Shown piece by piece: positions 24,991 through 36,066 of a DNA stretch of 64,000 nt. Numbering within the stretch: the first letter of the stretch is position 1; each line of letters opens with the position of its first letter. The position numbers and the translations under genes were made by a program. The notes under the pieces are model-generated. The model saw only the letters and a program-made list of their open reading frames with translations, did no database searches and was not told the DNA's origin. This DNA comes from Eucommia ulmoides. Lineage: Eukaryota; Streptophyta; Magnoliopsida; Garryales; Eucommiaceae. The DNA is taken from the NCBI GenBank assembly GCA_016647705.1, contig CM028327.1, forward strand, positions 41,069,017-41,133,016, written 5' to 3'.

Positions 24991-26114
24991 GGCGATGGCC
25001 GTCGGTGGTCTGATCCGGTTGCTCTCTCTCTACCGTTGTGCCCTCTCCAAATTAGGGTTGCTCTCTCATCGCCAGAATAACAGTTGCCGTACCGCCAACC
25101 ATCGCCATCACCACGCCATCCCTGCTCCATCGTCTCTTGATTGAACAATCACCATCGAAGCACTGCCCCTTCATCGAACCAAACTCAGTCCCTTCGGCCT
25201 TCATGGTAAGTATTTGTTCCAGAATTTTTATTTTTTTGATTTTTTGATTTTTTGATTTACGATTTCTAATTTTTATTCCTTTCAATTTTAATTTGGGGTT
25301 CCTTGACTCAGGGACTTGATCGATCCCATCGTCTTTCCATCGCCATCATCACCGAAGCACAGCTTCTTCGCAACAATCAGCATCGAAGCACAATCCCTTC
25401 GTTGAACCAAACTCAGGTCAGTCTCCATTCTATTTCCATTCCCTAATTTGTTCACTCTAAAATTCATGCTCAATTTGTGAGTTTTCTGTTTCTGTTTTTG
25501 GTGCAAAATTGTATGGTGTTTCCCTAATCATGTGAAATTTCTCCAGGTATTAGTTACTAATTGGTTTACATTTGAACAATGAACACAATTACCTTTACTG
25601 TTATTCATCCTTCCCCTTGAATACCTTTACTGTTTTGTATCCTATTAAATATCTTTACTGTTGTTTACCAAAAAATAGTTTAAAGAGGTGAGTAGACGTA
25701 ATGATATTGTTTTGTTGAAATTCCAATGAAAAATATATGAATGAACATTCAAGAGACAGAAAATAGAATCGCTTGATCTTATTTCAGGCCAATATATATA
25801 TATATATATATAAAGAAAAAAGAAAAAAAAGAAAAGAAAAGAAGAGTTTAATCATTGAAATTCCAAATATAATATATATTAAGCATTATTATTGCGACAT
25901 TTTTACGGATGCCCTAAATGTACGCTCTCTTTTTAATCTAAATCAACATTTCTTGATTTTTATTCTGAAAAATATGATTTAATTTTAGTGTTCCCACTGT
26001 TTGTTTGATTAATATGCGCAGATTTATACAGTTTGTTTGATTAATATGCGCAGTTAATTTGAGTGTTCCCACTGTCTATTTTGAATTTTTGTTTTTGTTT
26101 TTGTTTCTGAGTTT

Positions 26115-26296
26115 TCAATTGCTATTTCTGTAGAAATCTGGGAACTAAAACACCACCTAATTTGCTACATGTAAGGTTTTCAATATTTTTGGTGTATATT
26201 CCAAGTAAAGAAGAAAAAGAAGCGTATCCCATGCTATAAAGGTATGTATGCACTTCTCCATTTTTCATCCTAGAAAATATACATATTTAAATTGAA

Positions 26297-26327
<31 letters not shown>

Positions 26328-27235
26328 ATTTTTACTTTTTATACATGTTGATTTTTAATTTCAATTCTAAATCCGTGCAACCAAACACGCGACACCACCT
26401 AAAATCAATGCGGAACCATTTTTGACAAAAAAACATACTCGAATGTTGTGATAGATTTGCTTGAATGTTTTTATCGAATTAAAGTGATTTGCAGCTTAAA
26501 AATTTAGAACAAAAATCGGCTCAAAATAGATCTTTGCCTCAACCAAAGACATAGCCAGTGGGGTTAAGGTATTGGTGCTAACGCTTGCCAAATTGTCTCT
26601 TCGTTGATGCCTTAAACAACGGTAATTAGGTACTGTTTGGTTAAATTTTGATCTTTTTTTTTTTCCTTCCCCCCCCCCCCCCTTATTTTAGTTGAATTTG
26701 ATCGATTTTGGGTGTTGAATTTGACTCATTATGGTTTTTATTGATTTTTCTCTCAAATAAGTTAGTCACCTTTTGGACGTAGCGAGATTATCGGCCATTC
26801 CTCTACCATTGAAATGTTTTTGTATTCATCAAGAATTTTATGAGAACACAAAAATCTATATCTATTCAGTTTATAGTTTTTCAGAATAATATTCTGGGAA
26901 CATAATTGTTCCTCAATTGCTATTTTTGTAGAAATCTGGGAACTGAAACACCACCTAATTTGCTGCATGTAAGGTTTTCAATCTTTTTGGTGTATATTCC
27001 AAGTAAAGAAGAAAAAGAAGCGCATCAAATAGAAGCTAATCATTTCAACATTGAATCCTTGCAGAATATCTCTAATGGGCATGATATTCATCCCATGCTA
27101 TAAAGGTATGTATACACTTCTCCAATTCTAAATCCGTGCAACCAAGCACCGCAACACCACCTAAAATCAATGCGAAACCATTTTTGACAAAAAAACATAC
27201 TCGAATGTTGTGATAGATTTGCTTGAATGTTTTTC
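26115..27235 (+). repeat. duplicated exon-like block
   Basis: Two copies, 26,115-26,475 and 26,905-27,235. Each has a frame reading RNLGT(K/E)TPPNLLHVRFSI then FLVYIPSKEEKEA and a shared tail TTTTTGACAAAAAAACATAC. The second copy has an extra in-frame piece HQIEANHFNIESLQNISNGH. Flanking AG and GTATGT suggest former exon borders. The source gene was not recognised. Confidence 0.75.
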
Positions 27236-28616
27236 TTTTTGCCCTTTTGGTTCTATTTTTAATTCTGTTTCTTTGTGTGTTTTTTCAATTATGTTTTTTC
27301 CTACATAAAACAGGGGTACAAAACGAAGTTGTCTCATATTTATGCTTCCGTTCTTTTTCAAAACCCAAACAAATGCGATCTAAATATGGAGAAGCTCGCG
27401 GTGGAGGCTTTGAGGTTGCTATGGTGAGTGAGTTTTGATCAATCAAAACAAAATTGTAATTGATACCTTGGATTGGCCTAGCTAAATTTTTTCTATGAGC
27501 CTTAGCTTCATTTTATTTCTTTATAGCTGAACTGCAAATTGCTCAATTGTATTTTCTGAATTCTTTGCTTCTTATTGGTTTGATGCTATTTGCTTCTAAA
27601 TTTGATAAGTTATCTCGCACAATACCCACTATGCACATGTTAGCATGAATCAGAGGTGGCATTTTTTTCTTCATATGTAGTTCATTTGTCCAACAAGTCC
27701 ACCATTTGTTTTTCTCACTGCGTGTAGTCTTAAGTAGTTCATTAACTATTAACCGCAATATTAAGTTTATATCTGATGTAAATGTTCTTCTTTGAATACC
27801 CCAGCTTAATGATTTTTCTTATCTATATAAACATGATTTTTGGGATTATCTGCAAGTGGTTTGATTTTTGAGTTGTTCTGAATTATCTGTGAAACACAGT
27901 CTGTTGAGTTGTTCTTTTATTCACATATTTCTCTGTTTACCTTGCCTAATCTGTTTATGAGAATTCTAATTAGCCTGATCTGTTCCCGATTTTCGGTACC
28001 CGTGTTTTGTTACTGTTTCCTATTTACTATGTTTGGTGTTCTTAAAAATCATAGATAAAAAAAATTAGACTTAGAGCCACTGCTCTAAATCTAATTCTTG
28101 AAACTTGAATGTTAATAAACGGTTTAACATGGCCACGTATATTTTTGCGTCAATTTCTATGTATATTGATTGTTTTCTCCTTACAAGTTTTTTGTTCTCA
28201 ATTTTTTTTCCCCGCAATGGAAACAGGAAATAAATGGGTTTCTGTTTTTGTTTTTTATTTTTTGTTTCTGTTTCTATTTTTGTTTCCGTTTCTGTTTCTG
28301 TTTTTTGTTTCTGTTTCTGTTTTTTGTTTCTGTTTTTGTTTTTTGTTTCATGTTTTTTGGGGAACAAAAGCTTAAATCCGAGAAGAGAAACACTAAACAA
28401 ATGCCACTAAACAGCTGTGAATTTCATTTGGGAACATAAAAGGTTATACGAAAACCAAAAAAAAATTGGGTTTCCGTTTTGGAACGAAAATATATGGGTT
28501 TTGGAAAGTAATCGTTTATAGATTTCTAACCATGAGTTGATTTATTTATTTGTTTGTCTTAAATATGATTATAATTTATTTGTCCAGTTGATAATTATTA
28601 TGTTTGATTTTCACTA

Positions 28617-28693
28617 GACGGTATTCAAATATGTGCCACTTCAAATATTGAAGACAAATGGAGAAATCTATGGCTTGACATAGTATAATTAAG
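28617..28693 (+). pseudogene. short Myb/telobox-like exon fragment (possible capture)
   Basis: The + strand after an AG reads GIQICATSNIEDKWRNLWLD then a stop. TSxxxDKWRNL resembles the third-helix VDLKDKWRNLL motif of telomere-repeat-binding Myb proteins, followed by a donor-like AAGGTAAG. It is very short; coincidence is possible. Confidence 0.3.
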
Positions 28694-29249
28694 GTAAGTT
28701 CCAGTAGCCCTGGGTGGTGGGCTCCAGTGTCCTGGGTGGTGGACTTATATTACTAAATTTATAATGTATATACATAGTTATTATTCGTCGTATTGTTAAA
28801 TTTCATATTGTAGATTATGGTCTTATTGTTGTCTGATATGATTGTGTTCGTTGTTTTCGTACTTGATTGATATTGGTTGTTTGTCAGTGTTGTGTTATAA
28901 AACAGGAGTTGATAATTTCGAATGTCATATAAATAGAGGGAGTTATGTCCAATTTTTTTTTTTTTTTTTTTACATTAATTATTGATCGTCTTCAATATTT
29001 GAATAACTTTCAAATATTGGAATGTGTCGTATAAACAAAGTAAATTATGTCAATATTTTTAATTTTTTTAATGGTGCTTATTCGATAGAGAACATGGTTG
29101 ATTCATTACCCAAACTAGAAGTGTTTATTATTGTTGATTTTTAATAAAATATGTGTAGAATGTTGTATAAATAGATGAGTTTATATTGGTTTCTTTTAAT
29201 TTCAATTTTTTTTTTTCGTTCGTGCCTTCAGGCACGGGTTATGCCCTAG

Positions 29250-29895
29250 TATATAAATATCACTTGTAATGGCTCGGTTTTCCAGGACTGTCACGCGGTT
29301 TCTCTCCATTGGAGAATTAACATTAAAACCGAATAACCAATATTTCATTCTATAAAAATCCCATAAATGTTACAAGTATGGCGGTAATTTTAATTATTGA
29401 GTTATCGCATCGATTTTACAATCGTACATAATAAATGCAACTATTACAAATTTAATAGGAATCCAAATAAAATTTTCGACGCAGTTTCGTTCTCACCGGT
29501 CTTGCAATCAAACTATTGGGTTGTGAGTTAACGCTCAGTAGAATTTCAACCCCTCTAATATGTGTATTTAATTAATACAATGAATAAAGCACATTAGCAT
29601 GATTTTCACATAATTTTTACATAATCATAGTTATTTCATACAAACTAACAATTATAATTCACTGATAATAATAACGTAAATCACCTAATAGACGGATTAA
29701 ATACAAATATAAGAAGAGTTAGAAATTCTACCTGAAATCCGAAGTTGAAATCCAAACCGGAAGAATCCTAACCGTAACCTTTTTTTTTCTCGCTCAAAAA
29801 CCAGTCATCCTGTAACTTATATTACCTCATCTATATGTATAAATAGCCGCAACAGTGATCTCCTTAATATAAACTAATGATCACTCCTTACAAAC

Positions 29896-29932
<37 letters not shown>

Positions 29933-30190
29933 TTATTTTTTAATTAATTTATTTATTTACACAAATATCCCCTTAAGAAAATAAAAATATTAATTATATT
30001 CCAAAATTCTTAAAATTATATTTTAAATAATACATTAGTCCCAAAACTTCTAAAATCAATTTAAAATAAACATTTAACTCCCAAAAAAATATCAAATTTT
30101 ATTTATACCATAAATTTACAAAACAATTCAAAAATATCAAACTTATATAAAATAATATTTTTCAAAAATATAGATTTTCGGGGTATTACA
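29250..30190 (-). mobile_element. right arm: 926-bp LTR on the minus strand
   Basis: Minus strand runs from TGTAATACCCC (30,190) to GAGCCATTACA (29,265). Its first 255 bp are the inverted partner of 22,779-23,037. Its U5 end (29,265-29,300) resembles that of the LTR at 58,364. Contains a 198-bp intron-like segment (29,534-29,731) whose ends GTAGAATTTC and GAAATTCTAC are perfect inverted repeats. An (ATT)n lies at 29,886-29,924. Confidence 0.75.
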
Positions 30191-31243
30191 GTGTTGAACT
30201 GGTTGACTGACTTCTAGGATAGCAGGGATTTCAACAGAACGGTAGGTCGTTGGACTAGCAGCAATTGTGGAAGCAGGTTGGGATGATGATTGCCCAGTCT
30301 TTTTGGCGAGCTTCTTGGCGGGTCTTTTTCTTTTCTTTGTGCCAAGTTGCAGCTTGACCAATTTGTTAAAGCGAGATAGATCCATTTCAGGCTTGATAAA
30401 TAGACGGCGAGTTAGCTCCTTATAAGAACGCTCTGCTAGGACCAGTAACCTCCCTAGCTCTTCTTCAATTCTGGTTGTGAGGCTAAGACTTTGGCAAGCA
30501 CTATCACCTGCGTCAGAAACCCTAGAAAAGAAGTTCATGTCACTTGAACATAATTTTAAACATAAAACAAACTGTTAAGTGAATGGTGGGGAAAATTACT
30601 TGGGGTACTAAAGCACCTCGGCACAATTGAGGGCTACCTCACTTCTTCAGGAAAGAACTCCCAGCCACCAGAAAAAAAAAAAAAAAAAAAAAAAAAAAAG
30701 GTACCATTGTTACTAGTCTCTTGCTTTAACTGGAAGGTCGATGAGAAACGATTTTTTTTTGGGGAACGTAAGGTAATACCTTCCGATATTAGTGAGGAAT
30801 TTGAGGTGTCTTATACTTCTATGTGTATCTACAGAGAGAGATGTCTCATTTGTTCTAGTTAGGGCAATGGACCCCATGATTTGGTGAAAACGATTTGAAG
30901 TTAACTAGGCAGGAGTAATTTTCAGTTGACGAAAAAAGTTATGAAAGAGTGGAGAAAAAAGAAGAGTAAGTTTGTACTCGAACATCCATAAAAAGAGGCA
31001 TATTTTATCATCTCTAGCATCATAGGGGCGTTTATTTTCAAATGGACCAATCGACACTGACAGAGGAATGTTGTATTGTCTAAATCATGGAAGTCATTCA
31101 TGTGGAAATTTGCTTGCACCATGATCTCCCATGTTTTCTGAAGGATTGGAGGGTTGAGCAGCCTGAGCCGTCGTCGTCCGCTCCGCTATGGGATTTGACG
31201 ACGAACTAGCCTCAGCAGGATTATTCGATTGATTCAACGACAT
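30191..31243 (-). pseudogene. 5' half of a split Tat-type antisense ORF
   Basis: Minus strand opens MSLNQSNNPAEASSSSNPIA at 31,243, then a Ser/Thr/Ala-rich leader and FENKRPYDARDDKICLFMDV, SSFFHSFITFFVN and a stop-ridden stretch. This resembles the core of the plant putative gypsy-type transposon proteins. It ends with MNFFSRVSDAGDSACQSLSL, EMDLSRFNKLVKLQLG and a KKRKRPAKKLAKK basic patch. A frameshift and stops are seen. Its 3' continuation is 21,434-22,778. On the opposite strand to the LTR at 31,689-32,040, it fits the antisense ORF position of Tat-lineage elements. A (A)n lies at 30,671-30,699. Confidence 0.6.
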
Positions 31244-31688
31244 TTTACGATAGAGCAAATAACAATAAAAAAATAAAAAAAAGAATTATGAAGAAGAGAA
31301 ACACAACTGAAGGATCAAGGGAAGATAAGAACTTACGCGAAATAAAAGTGATCTTTCACCTCTCTTTTCTTGAATCGTCGCGAAAGTCAAGAGGACAAAT
31401 GATATGGGAAAACTCCCGCTCATAATTGACATAGGCGTGTAGCCTTAAATGGGTCGGGTCGGGTTTGAAATTTGATTTGGAGTAGACAAACCCAATGGGT
31501 TATCTGGGTCGAAGAATGACAAGCCCAATTGGGTGCTAGCTTCAGCGGTCTTTTGAGTGAGACTAATAGCCTCATAAAGAGGCCCATAATTGGTTATACT
31601 CAAATCCATGGTGTTCAAGGTCAAGGAACGAACAGGTCAATCCATAGTAAACGTCTCCCCTGCACTTAAAGAGATGAGCCAGATTGAT

Positions 31689-32040
31689 TGTAACGGCCCA
31701 TATATTATGGGGACCGTTACAGAGATCTCTCCTAAAATCATGAGGATTGTGGTTATCTTCCAAGCTGTTGGAGCATATCATGTAACGGACGATCTCTCCA
31801 AAGCAACGACAATATATTTCTGAGCCTATAAGAGGGTAGGGATCACTGGTAACATTTTACGGTTCAATCTGCGTACTATAATCCATTACCAGATTAACTT
31901 ATTCTTATGTTGGAGGTTCTTTGGCTAACACCACACCGGTGTTCCCCATTAGAATTCACAGTTTTGCTGGTCATGAAGGAAGACGAAGAGGTTTCTGACA
32001 CGTATGGAGCTATCACACGTGTTGGAAATTTCTGGTAACA
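31689..32040 (+). mobile_element. Tat-like LTR segment (probable 3' LTR)
   Basis: Shares AGATTAACTTATTCT, ACACCACACCGGT, TTAGAATT and AGAAATTT/GGTAACAT text with the 59,410-59,687 LTR that precedes a gag. It begins with an inverted repeat TGTAACGG...CCGTTACA (31,689-31,721) and has a TATAAG at 31,827. The true left boundary is uncertain. No primer-binding site follows it, so it is a 3' or solo LTR. Confidence 0.55.
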
Positions 32041-32089
32041 TAAAAAACTTTCAATGATATTTTACTTTATGTTTTACTCTCATAGTCAA

Positions 32090-32470
32090 TACATTCTTAT
32101 ATCTCTAATCAAATATTTCTAATTAAAATTTGCATCGCCGGGCATTGGCACTAACTTTTGTCACTACCTGTCGTCCGCCGTTGGATCTTAAATCTCCGGT
32201 CATCGAAGTCCAGTCATCGGGCATTTCTAGTTACATGTAACTTTTTTTAGTATATTTTTCAATTACATGTAATTGTTTTTTGTAATTGTGATTTTGAGTT
32301 ATATTCATTTAATTTTTCAACAACCGACAATTGAAAAAATTGTTGAATGTAATTAAAAAAATATTATTAAAAAATAATTGAATGTAAGTTAAAAAAAAAA
32401 AAAAAAAAAAAAATCGACAATCAGTAATCAAAATTTCGGCGATGAGCGATCAATGGTGACCAAAATCTAG
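32090..32470. repeat. dispersed repeat shared with 41,625-41,790
   Basis: CAATCAAATRTTTCYAATTA, CCGTCGTCCG and GTTACATTCA-like text occur here and at 41,625-41,790 in the same order. Here it also has two ATTACATGTAAT-like palindromes and an A-run (32,393-32,413). Class unknown. Confidence 0.6.
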
Positions 32471-32486
32471 CAAGTGGCAGAGATAG

Positions 32487-34699
32487 TGTCGCATCCCACC
32501 CCGGTTACCCGACCCATAGGGGCCGGTGTGACAACGGCACATCTCATCCGAAAATTACTAACACTATGGAAAATAACTTACACATAAAAATATTATTTAC
32601 TAAGGCCAACAAAAATACATATACCCCTTCTATCGGGAACTCTCTTGATCTTACAATAAAAATATTAGTTCATTTTAAACAACCAACATATACAACCCAA
32701 AACAGAAATCACTGTCAATATACTCCCTCGCTACGGCCCTTCCGAATTCGATCTACTGCCAGTAGGGGACAAAAGTTTCTCTACAGCACCTGCGAATGTA
32801 CTGACTTCTTAGTAATTTAAAACACATTTTTAAAATAATAATACATTCTCAACACCTTTAAAGGGATCAAGCGTAAATATACGAATACCATAGTATAAAC
32901 ATCTCTTCTTAAAATAAGCAGTGAAATAAATAATGAATATATAAATATCTTTCCAATCATTCAGTGTAAAACCATACCAATCACCATACGCAATAAATCG
33001 CCAATCTTAGTAAAACACCACATTTCAAAATTTACATATCGTCCACATACACACCGGCTAAACCATAGTGATCGTTTTAACCTCACGATCGGGAGTTGCA
33101 ACGGTACCGTAATCATTCGTAGGATATGCATTTCTAGCTGACCTAACTGCGTAGATCACCGCCTACCGGACGTCTCCGAAGGCCATAATATAAATCACCA
33201 CATATTATCAATCACCACCTACCGGACCACTCTCCGGACAAGACACAATATGAATCACCACCTACCGGACTACCCTCCGGACAAGACGTAAACTATGGCA
33301 TAGTCCAACCAACAACACTAATAAAAAATAATAACACCATTTGCCGAAGCAGATACTCACCATTGTCAAATCAATTACCGTCAATTTCCAACAAATTATT
33401 TATAAAATCTTTCTTTTTAAAACCCAAACAATTCAACGGAATTTCATTTTACCCACTCACCCAAAACCTGCTCGATCCACAACATTTATAAAATCATGCA
33501 GTTTAAGTAAACACTAGGTCATCATATATGTACATAGAAAAATATTTTAGTAAGAAGACAGTACACTTACCTGAAAATTCGCACTTGCAAGCTCCCTGCT
33601 ATTAAATCTCCGAAAATTGTGAACCTATTTGTGACAGGATCTAAATTAATAGAGTAGCGAAAATCAACCTAATCGTGTGATGCAAGCTCTACGTTCATTA
33701 ATTTCCCATTCCCCACATTTTGTCATATGAAGATATGATTTCTTCATTTGATATATTAAGGCTATAAAACTAATTTAGTAAATTATAAAAATTAATAAGA
33801 GACATTACCCACTTCGGAACGGTTGTCAATTCTCTTAGAAATTCCTTAGGATATGATTCTGCTCCCCATCGCCTAAGTGAAAATACACCGCCTAGGCGAA
33901 CAGGCGATTTCTTGCTCTCTATTCTTTTACCGCCTAAGCGAAACTTGCGATTTCTTGCTCTCTGTTCCTTTACCGCCTAAGCGAACTTCCACTGCCTACT
34001 CGAAACTTGCTTCGTCCCTAACAGAACAGAATAGAACAAACCAGTCTTTATCCTTTCGCGTCACCAGCTCCGGCCGCTAAATTCATCACTCTACCTCCAC
34101 GATCAACCATCCCAAATTTACAACTGACACTACCAACCTCATTCCCTTTAACCCAACTAAAACACACACTAAAACAGCACCCCAACCCTACCGGTTGCAG
34201 CCCAAAACAGCAAAACAGAGCACACACACTTCACACACACATACTAGCTACCATATGACCCAAAAATGTCACACTTACATACTCCAACCACCAAGATGAC
34301 CATCAACCCTGAGAAAACACCCTGAACCGTCACCGGTGATCTCTGGCAGCTTCTCCGATGGCTTCTTCTCCTTTGTTCTTCTCTCTCTCTCTCTTGGTTT
34401 TTCTTCTAGAATGATGGTGATCCTGATTACCACGTTTATATATATATATATATAGATGGATTTGTGGAGTAAACCAAGCCACGTTGCCATTTCCTCTCTC
34501 TCTCTCCCATTCCTCTCATCGTGGTCGCCAGCACAAACACACATGCATGATTATATATATATATATAGTTTAAAATACTCTTTCCTCCCCCCCCAAACTT
34601 CTAATTTTCTTACCTTTGTCTCTTTAAATTTTATTTATCTATTTTTTTTTTTATTAAATGCACTTAAATGACGCACAAGCATGGAATCGGGGTTTTACA
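32487..34699 (-). mobile_element. LTR E, long gypsy-type LTR
   Basis: Minus strand runs from TGTAAAACCCCGATTCC to TGCGACA (2,213 bp). Contains the intron-like segment 32,790-33,570 with a consensus CAG|GTAAGT donor, the conserved block 33,067-33,112, CCGGACCACTCTCCGGACA units (33,170-33,290) and CCGCCTAGGCGA-type repeats in U3 (33,868-33,995). Flanks are GATAG and GACAA, sharing three of five bases, so the TSD is doubtful. No internal region; treated as a solo LTR. Confidence 0.8.
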
Positions 34700-35471
34700 G
34701 ACAATATGCAGTTGATCCAAATTGGAATAGGAGGCCTCGTTTGGTTATTGTCCCTGCAATCTGATTCCTATTCCCGCTCCCCAAAAAAGTAATTTGTGAT
34801 TATTTTCTAAATTTTAAGACTTTGAGAAGCAAAAAAAATATTGATTCCTATTCACTTGCATAAAACTATTTTCACTACTATCCCGTCGGCCACAACTATT
34901 CTATCTGTCACCACTGCCTTGCCGACAATCACCCCGCCAACCTCTATACATTTAAAGAAGAGAAAAACCAAATGTTACAACCAAACGCGTTTGTTGTTTT
35001 TGTTCTCATAAATTAAAAAAAAAAAATTAGGATCATGAACGTTACTAAATATATTTCTATTTTCAAAATATTTTGAAACGAAAATAGAATTATGATCTTA
35101 TCTGGTTAGCCAATTTCTTGAAATTTATTAGAATAAAGAACAAAAAAACAGAAACACTATCCAAAAGCGTTTTGAGGACCCCAATCATCTGGAACATGGT
35201 ACATGGCAAATACGGTAGTCCATCTCTATCCATCAGGTTTGTACTCCTTTTCTTCGTTCTCGATTATTCCTTCTCCTTCTTCTTCAAGAATCAAAACCCA
35301 CCTCTCTCACGCATAAAGAATCGAAGCTTTGATTTCACATAAACCCTTCTCTCTCTCTCTCTCTCTCTCTAGACCTCCATTTCTACGCTAATCCAACACA
35401 ATATATACGCGCAATAGTCGGGGGGGACTTGCCCATCGTGTATGATCTGCGAGATTTGAATAGTTTTGTCA
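34700..35471 (+). promoter_or_regulatory. upstream region and 5' leader of the DUF789 gene
   Basis: Starts with MITE-like text GGCCTCGTTTGGTTATTGT (34,730) with an ACAACCAAACGCG partner near 34,977. A CT microsatellite (35,348-35,372) and a CG-richer leader lie directly before the ATG at 35,472. No clear TATA box was assigned; the CT tract is a common plant core-promoter/5'UTR element. Confidence 0.45.
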
Positions 35472-36033
35472 ATGTCGGTTTCGGGGGGTTATCGTAGCCG
35501 GGGAGGTGAAAGCCGGTTCTATTGTCCGCCGGCGTTGCGGAGGCATAACAACAACCAGCAGCAGCAGCAGCAATCGCATCCGCAGCGACCGTCGAAGTTG
35601 TGGAAGGCGAAATCGAAGTCGTCGGTCGATTCGGAGAAGAATATTGAGTCTTCTGATGATTGTGCGTCGACGTCAACGGCGACCACCGCCATTTCATCGC
35701 ATTTATCGTCGCCGAGGTTGAGTAATTTCACTAATTTGGATCGATTCTTGGAGCACACTACTCCGATCGTTCCAGCTCAGTATTTTTCCAAGGTACCGGG
35801 TTGAATTTGACGATTAGGGTTTCATTCTTGATAAAACTTGTTTGTTCTTTGGATGATAAATTTTGTTTGGTGAAAGAAAATGAATTCAACTTTTGCCCTT
35901 CTTGTTATGTTTTTGGTTCATTTTCTATCAGGATTTTTTTTTTCGGTGATCTTTCTTCTTTGTCAGCCATTGTTGTGTTTCTCCAAGAACCCCTTAGCCA
36001 TGAAAAAAGCAATTGAACTTTGTGCATGATAGA

Positions 36034-36066
<33 letters not shown>

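Larger units (their letters stand above)
23038..29249 (+). mobile_element. Helitron-like segment with captured or duplicated exon-like pieces
   Basis: The right end has the Helitron 3' hallmark: hairpin GTGCC-TTCA-GGCAC (29,222-29,235), ten bases, then CTAG followed by T. A related 3' end occurs at 57,236 and a degenerate one at 53,612, each with the same upstream poly-T and TTATGTC text. A 21-bp exact repeat flanks the segment (23,017-23,037 and 29,250-29,270), which is not normal for Helitrons. The interior has Ser/Pro-rich low-complexity frames (23,260-23,460), tandem duplications (24,700-24,990), duplicated exon-like pieces and TTTCTGTTCC-rich MITE-like stretches (24,515-24,680, 28,230-28,420). 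No Rep/helicase was seen, so it is non-autonomous. Confidence 0.65.

Noticed and set aside
28071..28439. Phe/Val-rich or Lys/Glu-rich frames on both strands
   Set aside because: Low-complexity translation of TTTCTGTTTT repeats; MITE-like DNA.
22779..30190. Mutator-type transposon with long TIRs
   Set aside because: The TSD is 5 bp rather than 9, and the ends are TG...CA and match LTR U3 text; an LTR-derived inverted structure fits better.
32487..34699. Clean TSD for LTR E
   Set aside because: Flanks GATAG and GACAA share only three of five bases, so not claimed.
35506..35758. Alternative frames on both strands over DUF789 exon 1
   Set aside because: Shadows of the real exon, which has the DUF789 N-terminal block and correct splice junctions.
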